A stretch of 64,000 nucleotides of DNA from contig MPNJ01000011.1 in NCBI GenBank assembly GCA_002238965.1, positions 1-64,000 of the forward strand, given 5' to 3'. The notes beneath the pieces are model-generated. The model made no database searches. It saw only the letters and a program-made list of their open reading frames with translations, and was not told the DNA's origin. The stretch comes from Nitrospinae bacterium bin107 (GTDB taxonomy: Bacteria; UBA8248). Position numbers and translations under genes: made by a program. Shown one piece after another: positions 32,711 through 41,812 of the stretch; positions within the stretch are counted from its first letter, which is position 1; every line of letters begins with the position of its first letter.

Positions 32711-34138
32711 ATGCCAGAACATGACATCAGCACGCCCGAGAACTACGCGACGAGACCCACCAGCTACGGAATAATAACTGTCATCATAATTCTGACAATT
32801 CTCTCCTTTGTTGGAATATTGGACGACTTCGCCAAAGGGTATGTCGAGGAGACTAGAAACGAGTCCATCGGTATATATGCTATCTCTAAGAGCATCAACG
32901 CCGGAATTTCCGTATTGCAAAGCACACAGTTCAGCATAGGGATTGCGTCGGCCCAAATTGGCGAATTACTCGACCCAATAAATGACGCTGTCGAGCGGCT
33001 CTCCTCTGTCATTGTTTGGGCGATCGGCTCACTTTTCCTTCAGCAAATCGTTATCCAGGTTGTCGCGAGCTCCGTTTTCAATTGGGGGTTTGTAGTGATC
33101 GGTCTTGCGGCGTTATTGGGCCTAATTCTGCCAAATCTTGAGGGGCCTCGAAATTGGTTTAGCAAAACATCCAAAATCTCCAAAGACAACCTAGAACGCT
33201 GGAGTGGCAAGCTCGTTCGGGTATTCATCTTCGCCGCCATATTTCGCTTTATCGTCCCGGTATTCGTCCTCCTCAGTTGTGCGGTCAGCCAAATGCTGTT
33301 GGACTCGAAAATTGACGAGCACAAGGATAATTTGTCTCACTTCAAACAAGATTTAGACAATACGAAAAAACAAGTCATGGGCGATGCTGGAAACAACTCT
33401 CTCCATGCTCCTCGCTCAGATGAGAGAAAAACTCAAAAAGAGTCCGCATCAGAGACTTCCAGAAAACTTGAGTCGACGTCCCTGCAAAAACCCCGGATGT
33501 CGAACAAGGAAGCCGCCAAGAAACCCGATGAGAAGGCAGGATCAAGTTCATGGCTGAAGATACCCGACATCTCACAAATCGGAGATTGGGGAACGGCAAA
33601 CTATACTCGCCTTAAAGAGTTCCTCAACAAACCCGGGAAGACGAGCAGGGAAGTTGTCGAGAAAGCCAGTGAATTCGGTAAAAAAGCCATCGACAAAGCC
33701 AGCGAAATAGGCAAGGCAACTGTTGAGCAATTCAGCAAAACAAGCAAAGAAATCGTAAATCAACCCGGAATAACAGGTAAAGAAGTTTTCGACAATGCCG
33801 CACAATTAAGCAAGGAAATGCTTGGAATAGTCGGAAAAATGAGCCAAGAAATGCTCGACAAAGCCACTCAAATGAGCAAGGAAATCCTCGATAAGACCAA
33901 AATATTAGGCAAGCCAATCGTTGCCATCGAAAAATTCGCTTTCAAAGCCGAAGAAATGATAACGAACATTACCATGCTACTTAGTGCAATCGCCGTCAAA
34001 AACATAGTTATCCCGCTTGTTTTTCTTCTGATTGCCTTAAAGTGTAGTCTTCCACTTGCCAGATATTCTATGAGATTGGCTTCCGGCTTGAGGCGAGACG
34101 CGAAAGAGTTGCAGGGTTATATCGAACGAGGGGATTGA
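32711..34138 (+). CDS. Orphan membrane protein with nine 11-residue (hendecad) repeats
   Basis: A 475-residue protein I do not recognise. Hydrophobic segments lie at about 17-38, 97-143 (probably two helices), 172-197 and 423-455. Between them is a charged Ser/Lys-rich linker (about 200-300). Residues 306-404 (33626-33922) form nine consecutive 11-mers, such as DKASEIGKATV, DNAAQLSKEML and DKATQMSKEIL. An 11-residue period favours a right-handed coiled coil. Base composition is clearly more AT-rich than all neighbours, so it looks transferred into the TAXI-TRAP/citrate-synthase gene row. There is no strong ribosome site at its ATG. Confidence 0.75.
   Translation: MPEHDISTPENYATRPTSYGIITVIIILTILSFVGILDDFAKGYVEETRNESIGIYAISKSINAGISVLQSTQFSIGIASAQIGELLDPINDAVERLSSVIVWAIGSLFLQQIVIQVVASSVFNWGFVVIGLAALLGLILPNLEGPRNWFSKTSKISKDNLERWSGKLVRVFIFAAIFRFIVPVFVLLSCAVSQMLLDSKIDEHKDNLSHFKQDLDNTKKQVMGDAGNNSLHAPRSDERKTQKESASETSRKLESTSLQKPRMSNKEAAKKPDEKAGSSSWLKIPDISQIGDWGTANYTRLKEFLNKPGKTSREVVEKASEFGKKAIDKASEIGKATVEQFSKTSKEIVNQPGITGKEVFDNAAQLSKEMLGIVGKMSQEMLDKATQMSKEILDKTKILGKPIVAIEKFAFKAEEMITNITMLLSAIAVKNIVIPLVFLLIALKCSLPLARYSMRLASGLRRDAKELQGYIERGD
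33626..33922 (+). repeat. Nine tandem 33-bp units coding for hendecads
   Basis: Nine in-frame 33-bp units encode an 11-residue pattern close to D-K-A-x-x-x-S/G-K-E-I/M-L/V. The units are diverged at DNA level, so the array is old or selected at protein level. It lies inside the orphan membrane protein gene. Confidence 0.8.
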
Positions 34139-34208
34139 TAAGTTTCGCGAAACAATTTCGGATTCCTGTTTGAGCGGTAGCAGCGACACAATGGAGGGAA
34201 ATATTACA

Positions 34209-35165
34209 ATGACACACCGCGTCCTGAGCGTGGATGAGCGCACAAAAACGCAGCCGGCCCGCAGGGCATTCATGGAGGAATACCTGCACGCGGGCTATGA
34301 GTTTGTGGAACCCGAATCCTTTGATGACGCCGCACTGCTCGAGGCGGCCGCGGGCGCGTGCGCGCTCACAACCGGGTTCGCCCCCATCACGCGGGAGATG
34401 ATGGAGGCGGGGCCGGAGATTAAAGTAGTCGGCAAGGTGGGCACCGGCGTGGACAACATCGACGTGGTGGCGGCCACCGAACTCGGCATCCCCGTCGCCA
34501 ACGCACCCGGCTGGATGCGCTGCATCCCCGTGGCGGAACACGCGATGGCGCTCACCCTCATCATGGCGCGAAGGCCCTGGCTCTGGCCGGTCGGTGAGCG
34601 CAAGCTCCACGTTCAGCTTCAAGGCGCTGTGCTGGGTATCGTGGGCCTCGGGAACATCGGGGGGGCCCTCGCCAGGCGCGCCGCCGCCTTCGAGATGGAG
34701 ATATGCGCCTACACGCGCACGCGGGGTAAGTTCAAACCCCAAGGCTTCGAGGTGGAAGAGGTGGAGACGCTGCACGAGTTGCTTGTGCGCGCAGACTTCG
34801 TGGCGCTCACCCTGCCCCTGACGCCTGAAAACCAAGGGATGATCGGTGAAAAAGAACTCGACCTGATGAAGGAGACGGCCTGTCTCATCAACGTCTCGCG
34901 CGGTTCCCACGTGGATACCGACGCGCTCGCCGACGCGGTCCGCGAGGGAAAAATCGCGGGCGCAGGCCTGGACGTGGTCGAGCCGGACCCCCTGCCCGGA
35001 GACCACCCGCTCCACGGGTTTCCCAACGTCGTGATGTCGCCCCACAACGCCGCCCAGACCGAAAGCGTCCAGCGTGAGAGCTACAAGCTTTTGTGCGATA
35101 ATATCAAGCGGGCGGTGGAGGGAGAGAAAGTCACCTCGCTCGCCAATCCGGAAATCTACGAGTAA
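34209..35165 (+). CDS. D-isomer-specific 2-hydroxyacid dehydrogenase
   Basis: A 318-residue NAD-dependent dehydrogenase of the phosphoglycerate/hydroxypyruvate type. The NAD motif is GIVGLGNIGGALARR (about 151-165). The catalytic Arg is in INVSRGSHVD, the Glu in DVVEPDPLPG and the His in MSPHNAAQT. ATG at 34209 is chosen because GGAGGG lies about 10 bp upstream; earlier in-frame starts lack a site. It is followed 23 bp later by citrate synthase, so it may oxidise or make a 2-hydroxy acid used in that pathway. The exact substrate is unknown. Confidence 0.9.
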   Translation: MTHRVLSVDERTKTQPARRAFMEEYLHAGYEFVEPESFDDAALLEAAAGACALTTGFAPITREMMEAGPEIKVVGKVGTGVDNIDVVAATELGIPVANAPGWMRCIPVAEHAMALTLIMARRPWLWPVGERKLHVQLQGAVLGIVGLGNIGGALARRAAAFEMEICAYTRTRGKFKPQGFEVEEVETLHELLVRADFVALTLPLTPENQGMIGEKELDLMKETACLINVSRGSHVDTDALADAVREGKIAGAGLDVVEPDPLPGDHPLHGFPNVVMSPHNAAQTESVQRESYKLLCDNIKRAVEGEKVTSLANPEIYE

Positions 35166-35188
35166 ACGCGCCGCAAAGGAGATTCACG

Positions 35189-36325
35189 ATGGAAGATACA
35201 CCGGTTCGAGGCCTTGAGGGCGTCATCGCGGCCGACACGAAGATATGCTCCCTCGACGGCGTGAACGGGATTCTGGGGTATTACGGCTACGACGTGCCCG
35301 AGATGGTGCGCAAGAAGGTCACCTTCGAGGAGATCGTCTATCTCCTTTGGCACGGCGAACTGCCCACCCGCGAGAGGCTCAAGGAATTCGACCAGGCCAT
35401 GAAGGCCGAGCGCGCGCTCTCGCCCGCCTTGATGCGCGCTTTAAGGCAGATACCCCCCGGTGAGCAGAGGACGGCGGCGCTGAGGGGCGGCGTCGGCATC
35501 CAGGGGCTTTTCGACGAAGAGGCGGAGGACGACTCCCCCGAGGCGAACCGCAGAAAGGCGCTCCGGCTCACCGCGAAGATGCCCACCATCGTCGCGGCCC
35601 AGCACCGCCTCGCGGCGGGCCTGAAACCCCTGAACCCCCGCCGGGGACTCGGACACGCGGCGAATTTCCTCTACATGATCACGGGCTTGGCTCCGGACAA
35701 GATCGACGCCCGCGCGCTCGACGCCACCCTCGTCCTCTACGCGGAGCATGAGTTCAACGCTTCTACCTTCGCGACGCGCGTCGTCACCTCCACGATGTCG
35801 GACATCTATTCCGCCGTCACGGCGGGCATCAGCGCGCTGAAAGGCCCGCTGCACGGAGGCGCCGGCCTCGCGGTGATGGAGACTTTAAGGGAGATCGGCG
35901 ACATCGAGAACGTGGAGCCCTTCGTCGAGGCGGCGCTCGCCAGGAAGAGGCTCTTCATGGGCTTCGGCCACCGGGTCTACACCAGGAGCGGCGACCCCCG
36001 CGCGAGCGTGCTCATCGAACTGGCCGAGGAGGTGTGCCGCCAGCCCGGCCGCGACGCCAAGTGGTTCGACATGGCGCGTGCGCTCGACCACGCCGTTCAG
36101 AGCCGAAAGGGCGTCATCCCGAACGTGGACTTCTACTCGGCGCCGCTGTGGCAGGGTCTGGGAATCCCGATGGAGCTGTTCGTTCCCATCATCGCCATGT
36201 CTCGCGTCGCAGGCTGGACGGCCAACATCCTGGAGCAGCAGGCCGACAACCGCCTCATCCGCCCCCGGGCGCGCTACACCGGCCCCGAAAAGCGGCGCTA
36301 CAGGACCATGAGAAGCCGTGGCTGA
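35189..36325 (+). CDS. Citrate synthase / 2-methylcitrate synthase
   Basis: A 378-residue short-form citrate synthase. Catalytic regions are visible: GPLHGGAGLAVM, FMGFGHRVYTRSGDPRA with its His, and PNVDFYSAPLW with the Asp. The length fits PrpC-like and archaeal/Gram-positive-type synthases, which often accept both acetyl- and propionyl-CoA. AAAGGAG lies just before the ATG. It overlaps the aconitase gene by 8 bp, and with the PrpF gene after it a methylcitrate synthase role is likely. No methylisocitrate lyase is in the window. Confidence 0.92.
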   Translation: MEDTPVRGLEGVIAADTKICSLDGVNGILGYYGYDVPEMVRKKVTFEEIVYLLWHGELPTRERLKEFDQAMKAERALSPALMRALRQIPPGEQRTAALRGGVGIQGLFDEEAEDDSPEANRRKALRLTAKMPTIVAAQHRLAAGLKPLNPRRGLGHAANFLYMITGLAPDKIDARALDATLVLYAEHEFNASTFATRVVTSTMSDIYSAVTAGISALKGPLHGGAGLAVMETLREIGDIENVEPFVEAALARKRLFMGFGHRVYTRSGDPRASVLIELAEEVCRQPGRDAKWFDMARALDHAVQSRKGVIPNVDFYSAPLWQGLGIPMELFVPIIAMSRVAGWTANILEQQADNRLIRPRARYTGPEKRRYRTMRSRG

Positions 36326-38264
36326 ACAGGGCGCGCGCAGCCTCACGCAAAAGCTCATCGACGCGCATCTCGTCTCGGGCGCAGCGAGAACGCCGGGCGA
36401 AGAAGTCGAGATACGCATCGATCAGGTGCTTCTGCAGGACGCATCCGGCCCCACCGCCCTCCTCCACTTCGAGGCGATGGGCTTCGCGCGGGTGAAGCAG
36501 AAGATAGCCGTCATGTACGGCGACCACCAGACCATTCAGGTCAACAGCCTGCACACCGACGCCCACCGCTTCATGCTCGGCTTCTGCCGCAAGCACGGCA
36601 TCCATTTCTCGAAACCCGGAAACGGCATCTGCCACAACGTGCATTTAGAGGAATTCTCGGTTCCGGGCGAAAGCCTCCTGGGCACGGATTCCCATACGCC
36701 GCAAGGGGGCGCCGTGGGAATGCTCGCCATAGGCGCCGGCGGCATGGACGTGGCGACCGCCATGGCGACGGGGGCGACCATCATCCCGCGGCCGGTCATC
36801 GTCGAAGTGAGGCTGTCGGGAAAACTGAAAGCCTGGGCCACGGCGAAAGACGTGATCCTGGAACTCCTGCGCCGTCACGGCGCGCGCGGGGGGATCGGCA
36901 AGTATTTCGAATACACCGGCCCCGGCCTCCGCACCCTCACGGTGCCGGAGCGCTTCACGGTCGCGAGCATGGGCACCGAACTGGGCCTCACGGGCAGCAT
37001 CTTCCCGAGCGACGCGCAGACCAGGACGTTCTACGAGCGCATCGGCCGCGTGGGCGACTGGAAGCCGCAGGAGGCGGAGGCGGACGCAGCGTATGACGAG
37101 AGAATCGAACTCGACCTCGGCGACGTGCAGCCGCTGGTCGCCCTGCCCTCGAACCCCGAGAACGTGGTGCCCGTCACCGAAGCAACCGGCACGCCTATCC
37201 ACCAGGTCATCATCGGAAGCTGCACGAACGGCACTTTCACCGACGTGGCCTCTTTCGCGCAGGTGCTGAGAGGCCGCAAGGTGGCGGACGGCGTCGACGC
37301 CATCGTCTTTCCGGGCAGCCGCCAGGCATTTGAGGAACTCGCGCGAGAGGGCCACCTGGCCGACATGCTCGCCGCGGGCGTCTGCGTCTCGGAATCCACG
37401 TGCGGCTCATGCCCCGGCTACGCCCACATCCCCGCGCCGGGCATGAACTCCCTGCGCGCGTTCAACCGGAACTTCAAGGGCCGCTCGGGACTGAGCGAGG
37501 ACGCCGTGTATCTCGCGAGCCCCGAATTGGCCGCCGTAGCCGCCCTGCACGGCGAGATAAGAGACCCGAGGGACGAGGGCAAGGCGCCCGAGGTACTTCT
37601 GCCCTTCCGCTTCGCGAGCGACAGGACGGGAATCGTGGAACCGGCGGAAGACCCGGCGGCGGTGGAAATCATCCGGGGCCCGAACATCCAGCCCGTGCAG
37701 GTCGGAGAGGCGCCAGGGGATTCCTACACCGGGGAAATTCTCATCAAGCTGGGCGACAACGTCTCGACCGACCACATCAGCCCGGCGGGGGTCGACGCCA
37801 TCACCTACCGGACGAACATGCCCGCGCTGGCCGACTTCACCTTCAGGCGCGTGGACGAGACCTTCGCCTCACGCGCGCGAGAGGCGGGCGGCGGCGTCAT
37901 CGTCGGTGCCAAGACTTACGGGCAGGGCTCGGCCCGCGAGCAGGCGGCCATCTGCCCGATGATTCTGGGCGTCCGCGCCGTCCTCGCCAAGAGCTTTGCG
38001 AGAATCCACCGGGCGAACCTCATCAACTGGGGCATCCTGCCTTTGACGTTCGTCAATGAGGACGATTACGAAAAAGTGGACGCCGGGCAGAAACTCTCGA
38101 TATCGAACATCCAGGACTCGCTACTTACCGGCTCATTCCAGGTCGAAAACAGCGATACGGGCCACGTATTCGGTGCAGCCTGCGCGCTCACAGAACGCGA
38201 GCGGCAAATGCTCGCCGCGGGGGGCGCGCTGGCCCTGGCGAGAATCGAAGGGGGCGGCTCCTGA
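36318..38264 (+). CDS. Aconitase-family hydratase
   Basis: A 648-residue [4Fe-4S] hydro-lyase starting at GTG inside the citrate synthase tail. Cluster Cys residues are in IIGSCTNGTF (about 300) and the pair in STCGSCPGYAH (about 360). The swivel domain follows, with DNVSTDHISPAG and TYGQGSAREQAA. It is much shorter than AcnA or AcnD (about 860-890) and near the size of fused isopropylmalate-isomerase-like aconitases. It probably interconverts citrate/isocitrate or 2-methylcitrate/methylaconitate. It lies 1 bp before the prpF-like start. Confidence 0.92.
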   Translation: MAEQGARSLTQKLIDAHLVSGAARTPGEEVEIRIDQVLLQDASGPTALLHFEAMGFARVKQKIAVMYGDHQTIQVNSLHTDAHRFMLGFCRKHGIHFSKPGNGICHNVHLEEFSVPGESLLGTDSHTPQGGAVGMLAIGAGGMDVATAMATGATIIPRPVIVEVRLSGKLKAWATAKDVILELLRRHGARGGIGKYFEYTGPGLRTLTVPERFTVASMGTELGLTGSIFPSDAQTRTFYERIGRVGDWKPQEAEADAAYDERIELDLGDVQPLVALPSNPENVVPVTEATGTPIHQVIIGSCTNGTFTDVASFAQVLRGRKVADGVDAIVFPGSRQAFEELAREGHLADMLAAGVCVSESTCGSCPGYAHIPAPGMNSLRAFNRNFKGRSGLSEDAVYLASPELAAVAALHGEIRDPRDEGKAPEVLLPFRFASDRTGIVEPAEDPAAVEIIRGPNIQPVQVGEAPGDSYTGEILIKLGDNVSTDHISPAGVDAITYRTNMPALADFTFRRVDETFASRAREAGGGVIVGAKTYGQGSAREQAAICPMILGVRAVLAKSFARIHRANLINWGILPLTFVNEDDYEKVDAGQKLSISNIQDSLLTGSFQVENSDTGHVFGAACALTERERQMLAAGGALALARIEGGGS

Positions 38265-38265
38265 C

Positions 38266-39411
38266 ATGGCGCAAATAAAATATCCGGCGGTGTTCATGCG
38301 CGGCGGCACAAGCCGCGCCATCGTCTTTCACGAGAAAGATCTGCCCGAAGACCAGGCCGGGCGCGACGCCATATTCCTGAAAGCCCTGGGCAGTCCCGAC
38401 CCGAACGGACGCCAGCTCGACGGTTTGGGGGGCGGGATATCCTCTTTAAGCAAAATCGCGGTGGTAGCGCCCTCCGAGCGCGCGGACGCGGACGTGGATT
38501 TCACCTTCGCGCAGGTGGGCGTGACGGATGAAACCGTGGACTACGTCGGCACCTGCGGAAACATATCGAGCGCTGTCGGGCCGTTCGCCGTGGACGAGGG
38601 ATTGGTTGAGATAGATGACGGAACCACCACCGTGCGCGTCTACAACACGAACACGGGCAAGACCTACCACGCACGCTTTCCGGTGGAAGAAGGCGCGGCG
38701 GGCGTGGGCGGTGCGTACGAACTGCCGGGCGTCTCTGGCGCAGGCGCGCGCATCACGCTCGAATTCATGGACCCCGGCGGCGCGGCCACCGGAAAACTCC
38801 TGCCCTCGGGCAACGCGGTGGACACCATCGAGATCGAGGGGGTGGGAAGCGTCGAGGCGAGCATGGTGGACGCCACCAACCCGATGGTCTTCGTCCGCGC
38901 AGCCGACCTGGGCCTTACCGGCGGAGAAGGACCCGGCCTCATCGACGCCCAAGTCGAGGTGATGGTGAACCTGGAGCAGATACGCGCCGAGGCGGCGGTG
39001 CGCATGGGGCTTGCGCGCGACAGGCGGGAGGCTTCCGAGAGCGTGCAGGCGGTGCCGAAGGTGGTGCTCGTCGCCCCGCCGCTGGAATACATGGACTTGA
39101 AAGGCGAGATTATCGCTGCGGATGACTGCGACATCACAGCCCGCATCATCTCGATGGGAAAGACCCACCGCGCCTTCGCCCTCACGGGCGCGATGTGCCT
39201 CGCCGTCGCCGCGCGGATTCCGGGCACCGTGACGCACGAGGCCGCCCGAAGTAGCGATGGCGACATCCGTCTCGGGCACCCTTCCGGCGTCCAGACCATA
39301 AACGCGGTGGTCGCTGAGACACCCGAAGGCCCACTGGCCGAGAAGGTAATCGTCTACCGCACGGCGCGCAGGCTCATGGAAGGCATGGTCTGCGTGCCCG
39401 CCACTTCCTGA
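38266..39411 (+). CDS. prpF: PrpF-family aconitate isomerase
   Basis: A 381-residue PrpF protein. The diaminopimelate-epimerase fold is marked by YPAVFMRGGTSRAIVFHEKD at the N-terminus, VDYVGTCGNISSAVGPFAVD (about residues 88-107) and the final TARRLMEGMVCVP. PrpF isomerises 2-methylaconitate so that an aconitase can act on it; relatives are 4-oxalomesaconate tautomerases. ATG at 38266, directly after the aconitase stop, is the natural start; the open frame upstream is an overlap. Last gene of the unit. Confidence 0.9.
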   Translation: MAQIKYPAVFMRGGTSRAIVFHEKDLPEDQAGRDAIFLKALGSPDPNGRQLDGLGGGISSLSKIAVVAPSERADADVDFTFAQVGVTDETVDYVGTCGNISSAVGPFAVDEGLVEIDDGTTTVRVYNTNTGKTYHARFPVEEGAAGVGGAYELPGVSGAGARITLEFMDPGGAATGKLLPSGNAVDTIEIEGVGSVEASMVDATNPMVFVRAADLGLTGGEGPGLIDAQVEVMVNLEQIRAEAAVRMGLARDRREASESVQAVPKVVLVAPPLEYMDLKGEIIAADDCDITARIISMGKTHRAFALTGAMCLAVAARIPGTVTHEAARSSDGDIRLGHPSGVQTINAVVAETPEGPLAEKVIVYRTARRLMEGMVCVPATS

Positions 39412-39512
39412 AGCGCGTGCAGGGAAACGCCCGCACTCTTTGCACCTCCGTAGAAAACCCTTGTTTTCACGCCGGTTCAACGCGGCTTTCACTCGCAGGG
39501 ATCGCATGTGGG

Positions 39513-39772
39513 GTTGTTGAAAAAGTCCCAATGAATGAGGATTCGACGCGACCGACGAGAAAAGAGACATCACTCCCCCCTTGAGGGGGAGTCAACGAGA
39601 CAAGGGCGAAGCCCGCAGGCGAGTTGGTGGGGGGAGCTTTTATCCGTGGCATGTCCCCCCACCGATTCGGCCTTCACATAAACCGCTCGGCCTCTTCGAC
39701 TCCCCCTCAAGGGGGGAGTGAAATTCAAGACCCTCGAGGGATCAAACCCAACCTTTAAGTGGTTTTTCAACA
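39513..39772. mobile_element. MITE-like element 1 (GTTGTTGAAAAAGTCC ends)
   Basis: A 260-bp non-coding element begins GTTGTTGAAAAAGTCCC and ends in the inverted form GGTTTTTCAACAC. Inside is a nested inverted repeat, CACTCCCCCCTTGAGGGGGA at 39571 against its complement ending at 39720. No transposase is encoded. Related elements lie at 42.8, 48.9, 52.2, 52.4 and 54.3 kb. Confidence 0.75.
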
Positions 39773-39827
39773 CCCCCTGTCAGGGGGGCTTTTTATTTCG
39801 ACCCTCGCCGGGAGGTATGATGGTTTT

Positions 39828-39957
39828 GTAGGGTCAGACCTGCGTGTCCGCCCGCACCACGAATCGAACAAATACAAAAGAATCAAACAGAGACTACAAG
39901 AAGAACATCGACAAGACGGATTCCAAGATCAGGGCGGACACGCAGGTCCGCCCCTAC
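39828..39957. repeat. Paired GTAG-type palindrome arms, GGGCGGACACGC type
   Basis: GTAGGGTCAGACCTGCGTG at 39828 is answered by GGGCGGACACGCAGGTCCGC ending in CCTAC at 39957. Together they form a large inverted arrangement about 130 bp long between convergent genes. Confidence 0.65.
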
Positions 39958-39995
39958 GATTACCCGTTTTTGCGCCGTTAGTCCGCCGCGCCCGC

Positions 39996-40871
39996 CTACC
40001 TCCGCTCCCCCGTCACGAGCCACACGCCCGTCGCCGTCAGACAAGCGCCGACCAGCAGATGCCAGCCCAGTTGCTCGCCCAGGTAGAGGGCGCTGCCCAT
40101 CACGCCGACGATGGGCGTCATGAAGAAGAACACCGATATCTTTGCGGGCGAATACCTGAGCAGCAGATGGCCCCAGTAGGCCAGGAGCAGCGCGCTCGCC
40201 AGGACGCCCATGTAGAACACCGCGAAAATCTGCGGACCGCCGATATGGCTGATACCGAAATTGGGTTGTGCGAATGACAAGAGGAAATAGGTCGGCGCGC
40301 CGATGAGCATGGACCATCTGGCGATCGAGGTGACGTCGGATTTGCTGAGATAGCGGCGGTAGTGGATCGTCTGCGTCGCCCATCCTGCGGCAGCGATGAG
40401 AATGAAGAAATCGGCCTGCATGGAGCCGCCCGCGTCGAGGCTGTTCGAGAACACCGTGACGGTGCCCGCCATCGCCGTCGCGAAGCCGAGCGCCCGCACT
40501 AGGGTGATGCGCTCGCCCGTGAGAAAGAGGGCGCTCAGCAGCATCACCCAGACGGGCTGCGTGTAGAGCAGCACCGAGGCGCGCGCGGCGGCGGTTCCGA
40601 ACATCCCCTGGTAGAGGAACCAGACGTAGGCGTTGTGCATGAGGGCGTTCAGGATGCGGTGGCCCTTCTCCTTCCAGGGGTCGTGGTAGGTCACGCTCTC
40701 GGGGATGCGCATCACCAACCTGTAGAGCGTGAGGGTCAGCACCCCCGCGCAGCAGCGCATCCATACGATGGCGTAGGGGGTGAGACCTGCGTAGGCGCCC
40801 TTGATGACGGGCTGCGCCATCCCCCACACCGTCGTGAGGAGGAGCGAGCCCAGCACCAGTTCGAGCGTCAT
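39996..40871 (-). CDS. DMT/EamA-family transporter
   Basis: A 291-residue ten-helix EamA transporter, with MTLELVLGSLLLTTVWGMAQ at the start and LLAYWGHLLLRYSPAKISVF in the second repeat. The longest frame runs to 40949, but its extra 26 residues are polar and Arg-rich, so ATG at 40871 is preferred. It lies 41 bp downstream of a VOC gene on the same strand, a likely two-gene unit. It probably exports a small metabolite; substrate unknown. It shares its length with the three other DMT genes in the window. Confidence 0.87.
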   Translation of the reverse strand: MTLELVLGSLLLTTVWGMAQPVIKGAYAGLTPYAIVWMRCCAGVLTLTLYRLVMRIPESVTYHDPWKEKGHRILNALMHNAYVWFLYQGMFGTAAARASVLLYTQPVWVMLLSALFLTGERITLVRALGFATAMAGTVTVFSNSLDAGGSMQADFFILIAAAGWATQTIHYRRYLSKSDVTSIARWSMLIGAPTYFLLSFAQPNFGISHIGGPQIFAVFYMGVLASALLLAYWGHLLLRYSPAKISVFFFMTPIVGVMGSALYLGEQLGWHLLVGACLTATGVWLVTGERR

Positions 40872-40912
40872 TCCCAAATCGGCGGATGGTTTCGGTGAGG
40901 CCGGGTGTCTGT

Positions 40913-41323
40913 TCAATCGTTCTCCCCGGAGGCGCGGGGCCGCTCGCATATCTCGACGCGGATGTTCTCGGGTCCCTTGATGAAGGCGATCATGCGGCCG
41001 CCCACGCCCGCGGGCACGGGGGCCATGTCAACCTCCGCACCACGCTCTACCAAGCGAGCGACGCTCGCCGCCACGTCGTCCACCGCGACACCTAAGTGAT
41101 CCAGGCCGTGCGTGAGCTCAGGCGCGACGGCGTCCGGCTCGTCGCCGGGGCGGTAGCCCCGGATACGCAGGTCTCCCTCGCCCAGCTTGTAGATGGCGTA
41201 GGGCGCGCCCTTGAAGTCCTCCTCGTAGGAGATGCACTCGAGGTCGAAGACGTTCTCGAAGAAATCCGCCATCGCGCGGACGTCGCGCGTCAGGAAGTGG
41301 ACGTGGTCGTACCTGAATTCCAC
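40913..41323 (-). CDS. VOC-family protein (glyoxalase-like)
   Basis: A 136-residue VOC-fold protein starting at GTG with AAAGGAG 6 bp upstream. Putative metal ligands are His in YDHVHFLTRDVRAM, His in LDHLGVAVDDV and Glu in RVEICERP. The size is that of a single-module methylmalonyl-CoA epimerase or lactoylglutathione lyase-like protein. It is first in a leftward pair with a DMT transporter. The reaction is not assignable from sequence. Confidence 0.82.
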   Translation of the reverse strand: MEFRYDHVHFLTRDVRAMADFFENVFDLECISYEEDFKGAPYAIYKLGEGDLRIRGYRPGDEPDAVAPELTHGLDHLGVAVDDVAASVARLVERGAEVDMAPVPAGVGGRMIAFIKGPENIRVEICERPRASGEND

Positions 41324-41449
41324 AATAAACTCCTTTCGTGATTGTTCAACTTCACACGCTCATATTACGCTGAACCGAGAATCCCACAGGAAGCGCGGTT
41401 TGCACAAACGATTTTCATCTTGAGGGGTCGGGCATCCCGAGGGGAATGC

Positions 41450-41793
41450 CCGATGAAAAAACCTGATTCGATGATTCGGCGTATATAGCCTATAGGCGAG
41501 GGAGGAAATTTCACTCCCCCCTTGTGGGGGAGTCGAGGAAGCCGAACCGACAGGTGAAGGCTGACTCGGTGGGGGGTAAAACGCGTTTAAATGCCATTCC
41601 GAATTATACCCCCCACCGAATCGCTTTCGGGCTTGCGCCCTCAGCGCTTCGTCGAGCTTTCCCCTCGGGAAGCTCGACCCTCAAGGGGGGAGTGGTTCGT
41701 TGGCGTTCTACAAGGAGGAAGGTGTGATGTCCCCTGCCTTTCCAGCCGGTTCCATTCACCGGATAATGAAATCATAACCTTTTCAACAACTCA
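41450..41793. mobile_element. MITE-like element 2 (degenerate ends)
   Basis: There is no gene here. A nested inverted repeat, CACTCCCCCCTTGTGGGGGA at 41512 against its complement ending at 41694, is homologous to the interior of the element at 39.5 kb. The right end reads CTTTTCAACAAC near 41777-41790. The left end (GATGAAAAAACC) is poorly conserved, so boundaries are approximate. Confidence 0.55.
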
Positions 41794-41812
41794 CCTTGAA
41801 GAAAGGATGACC

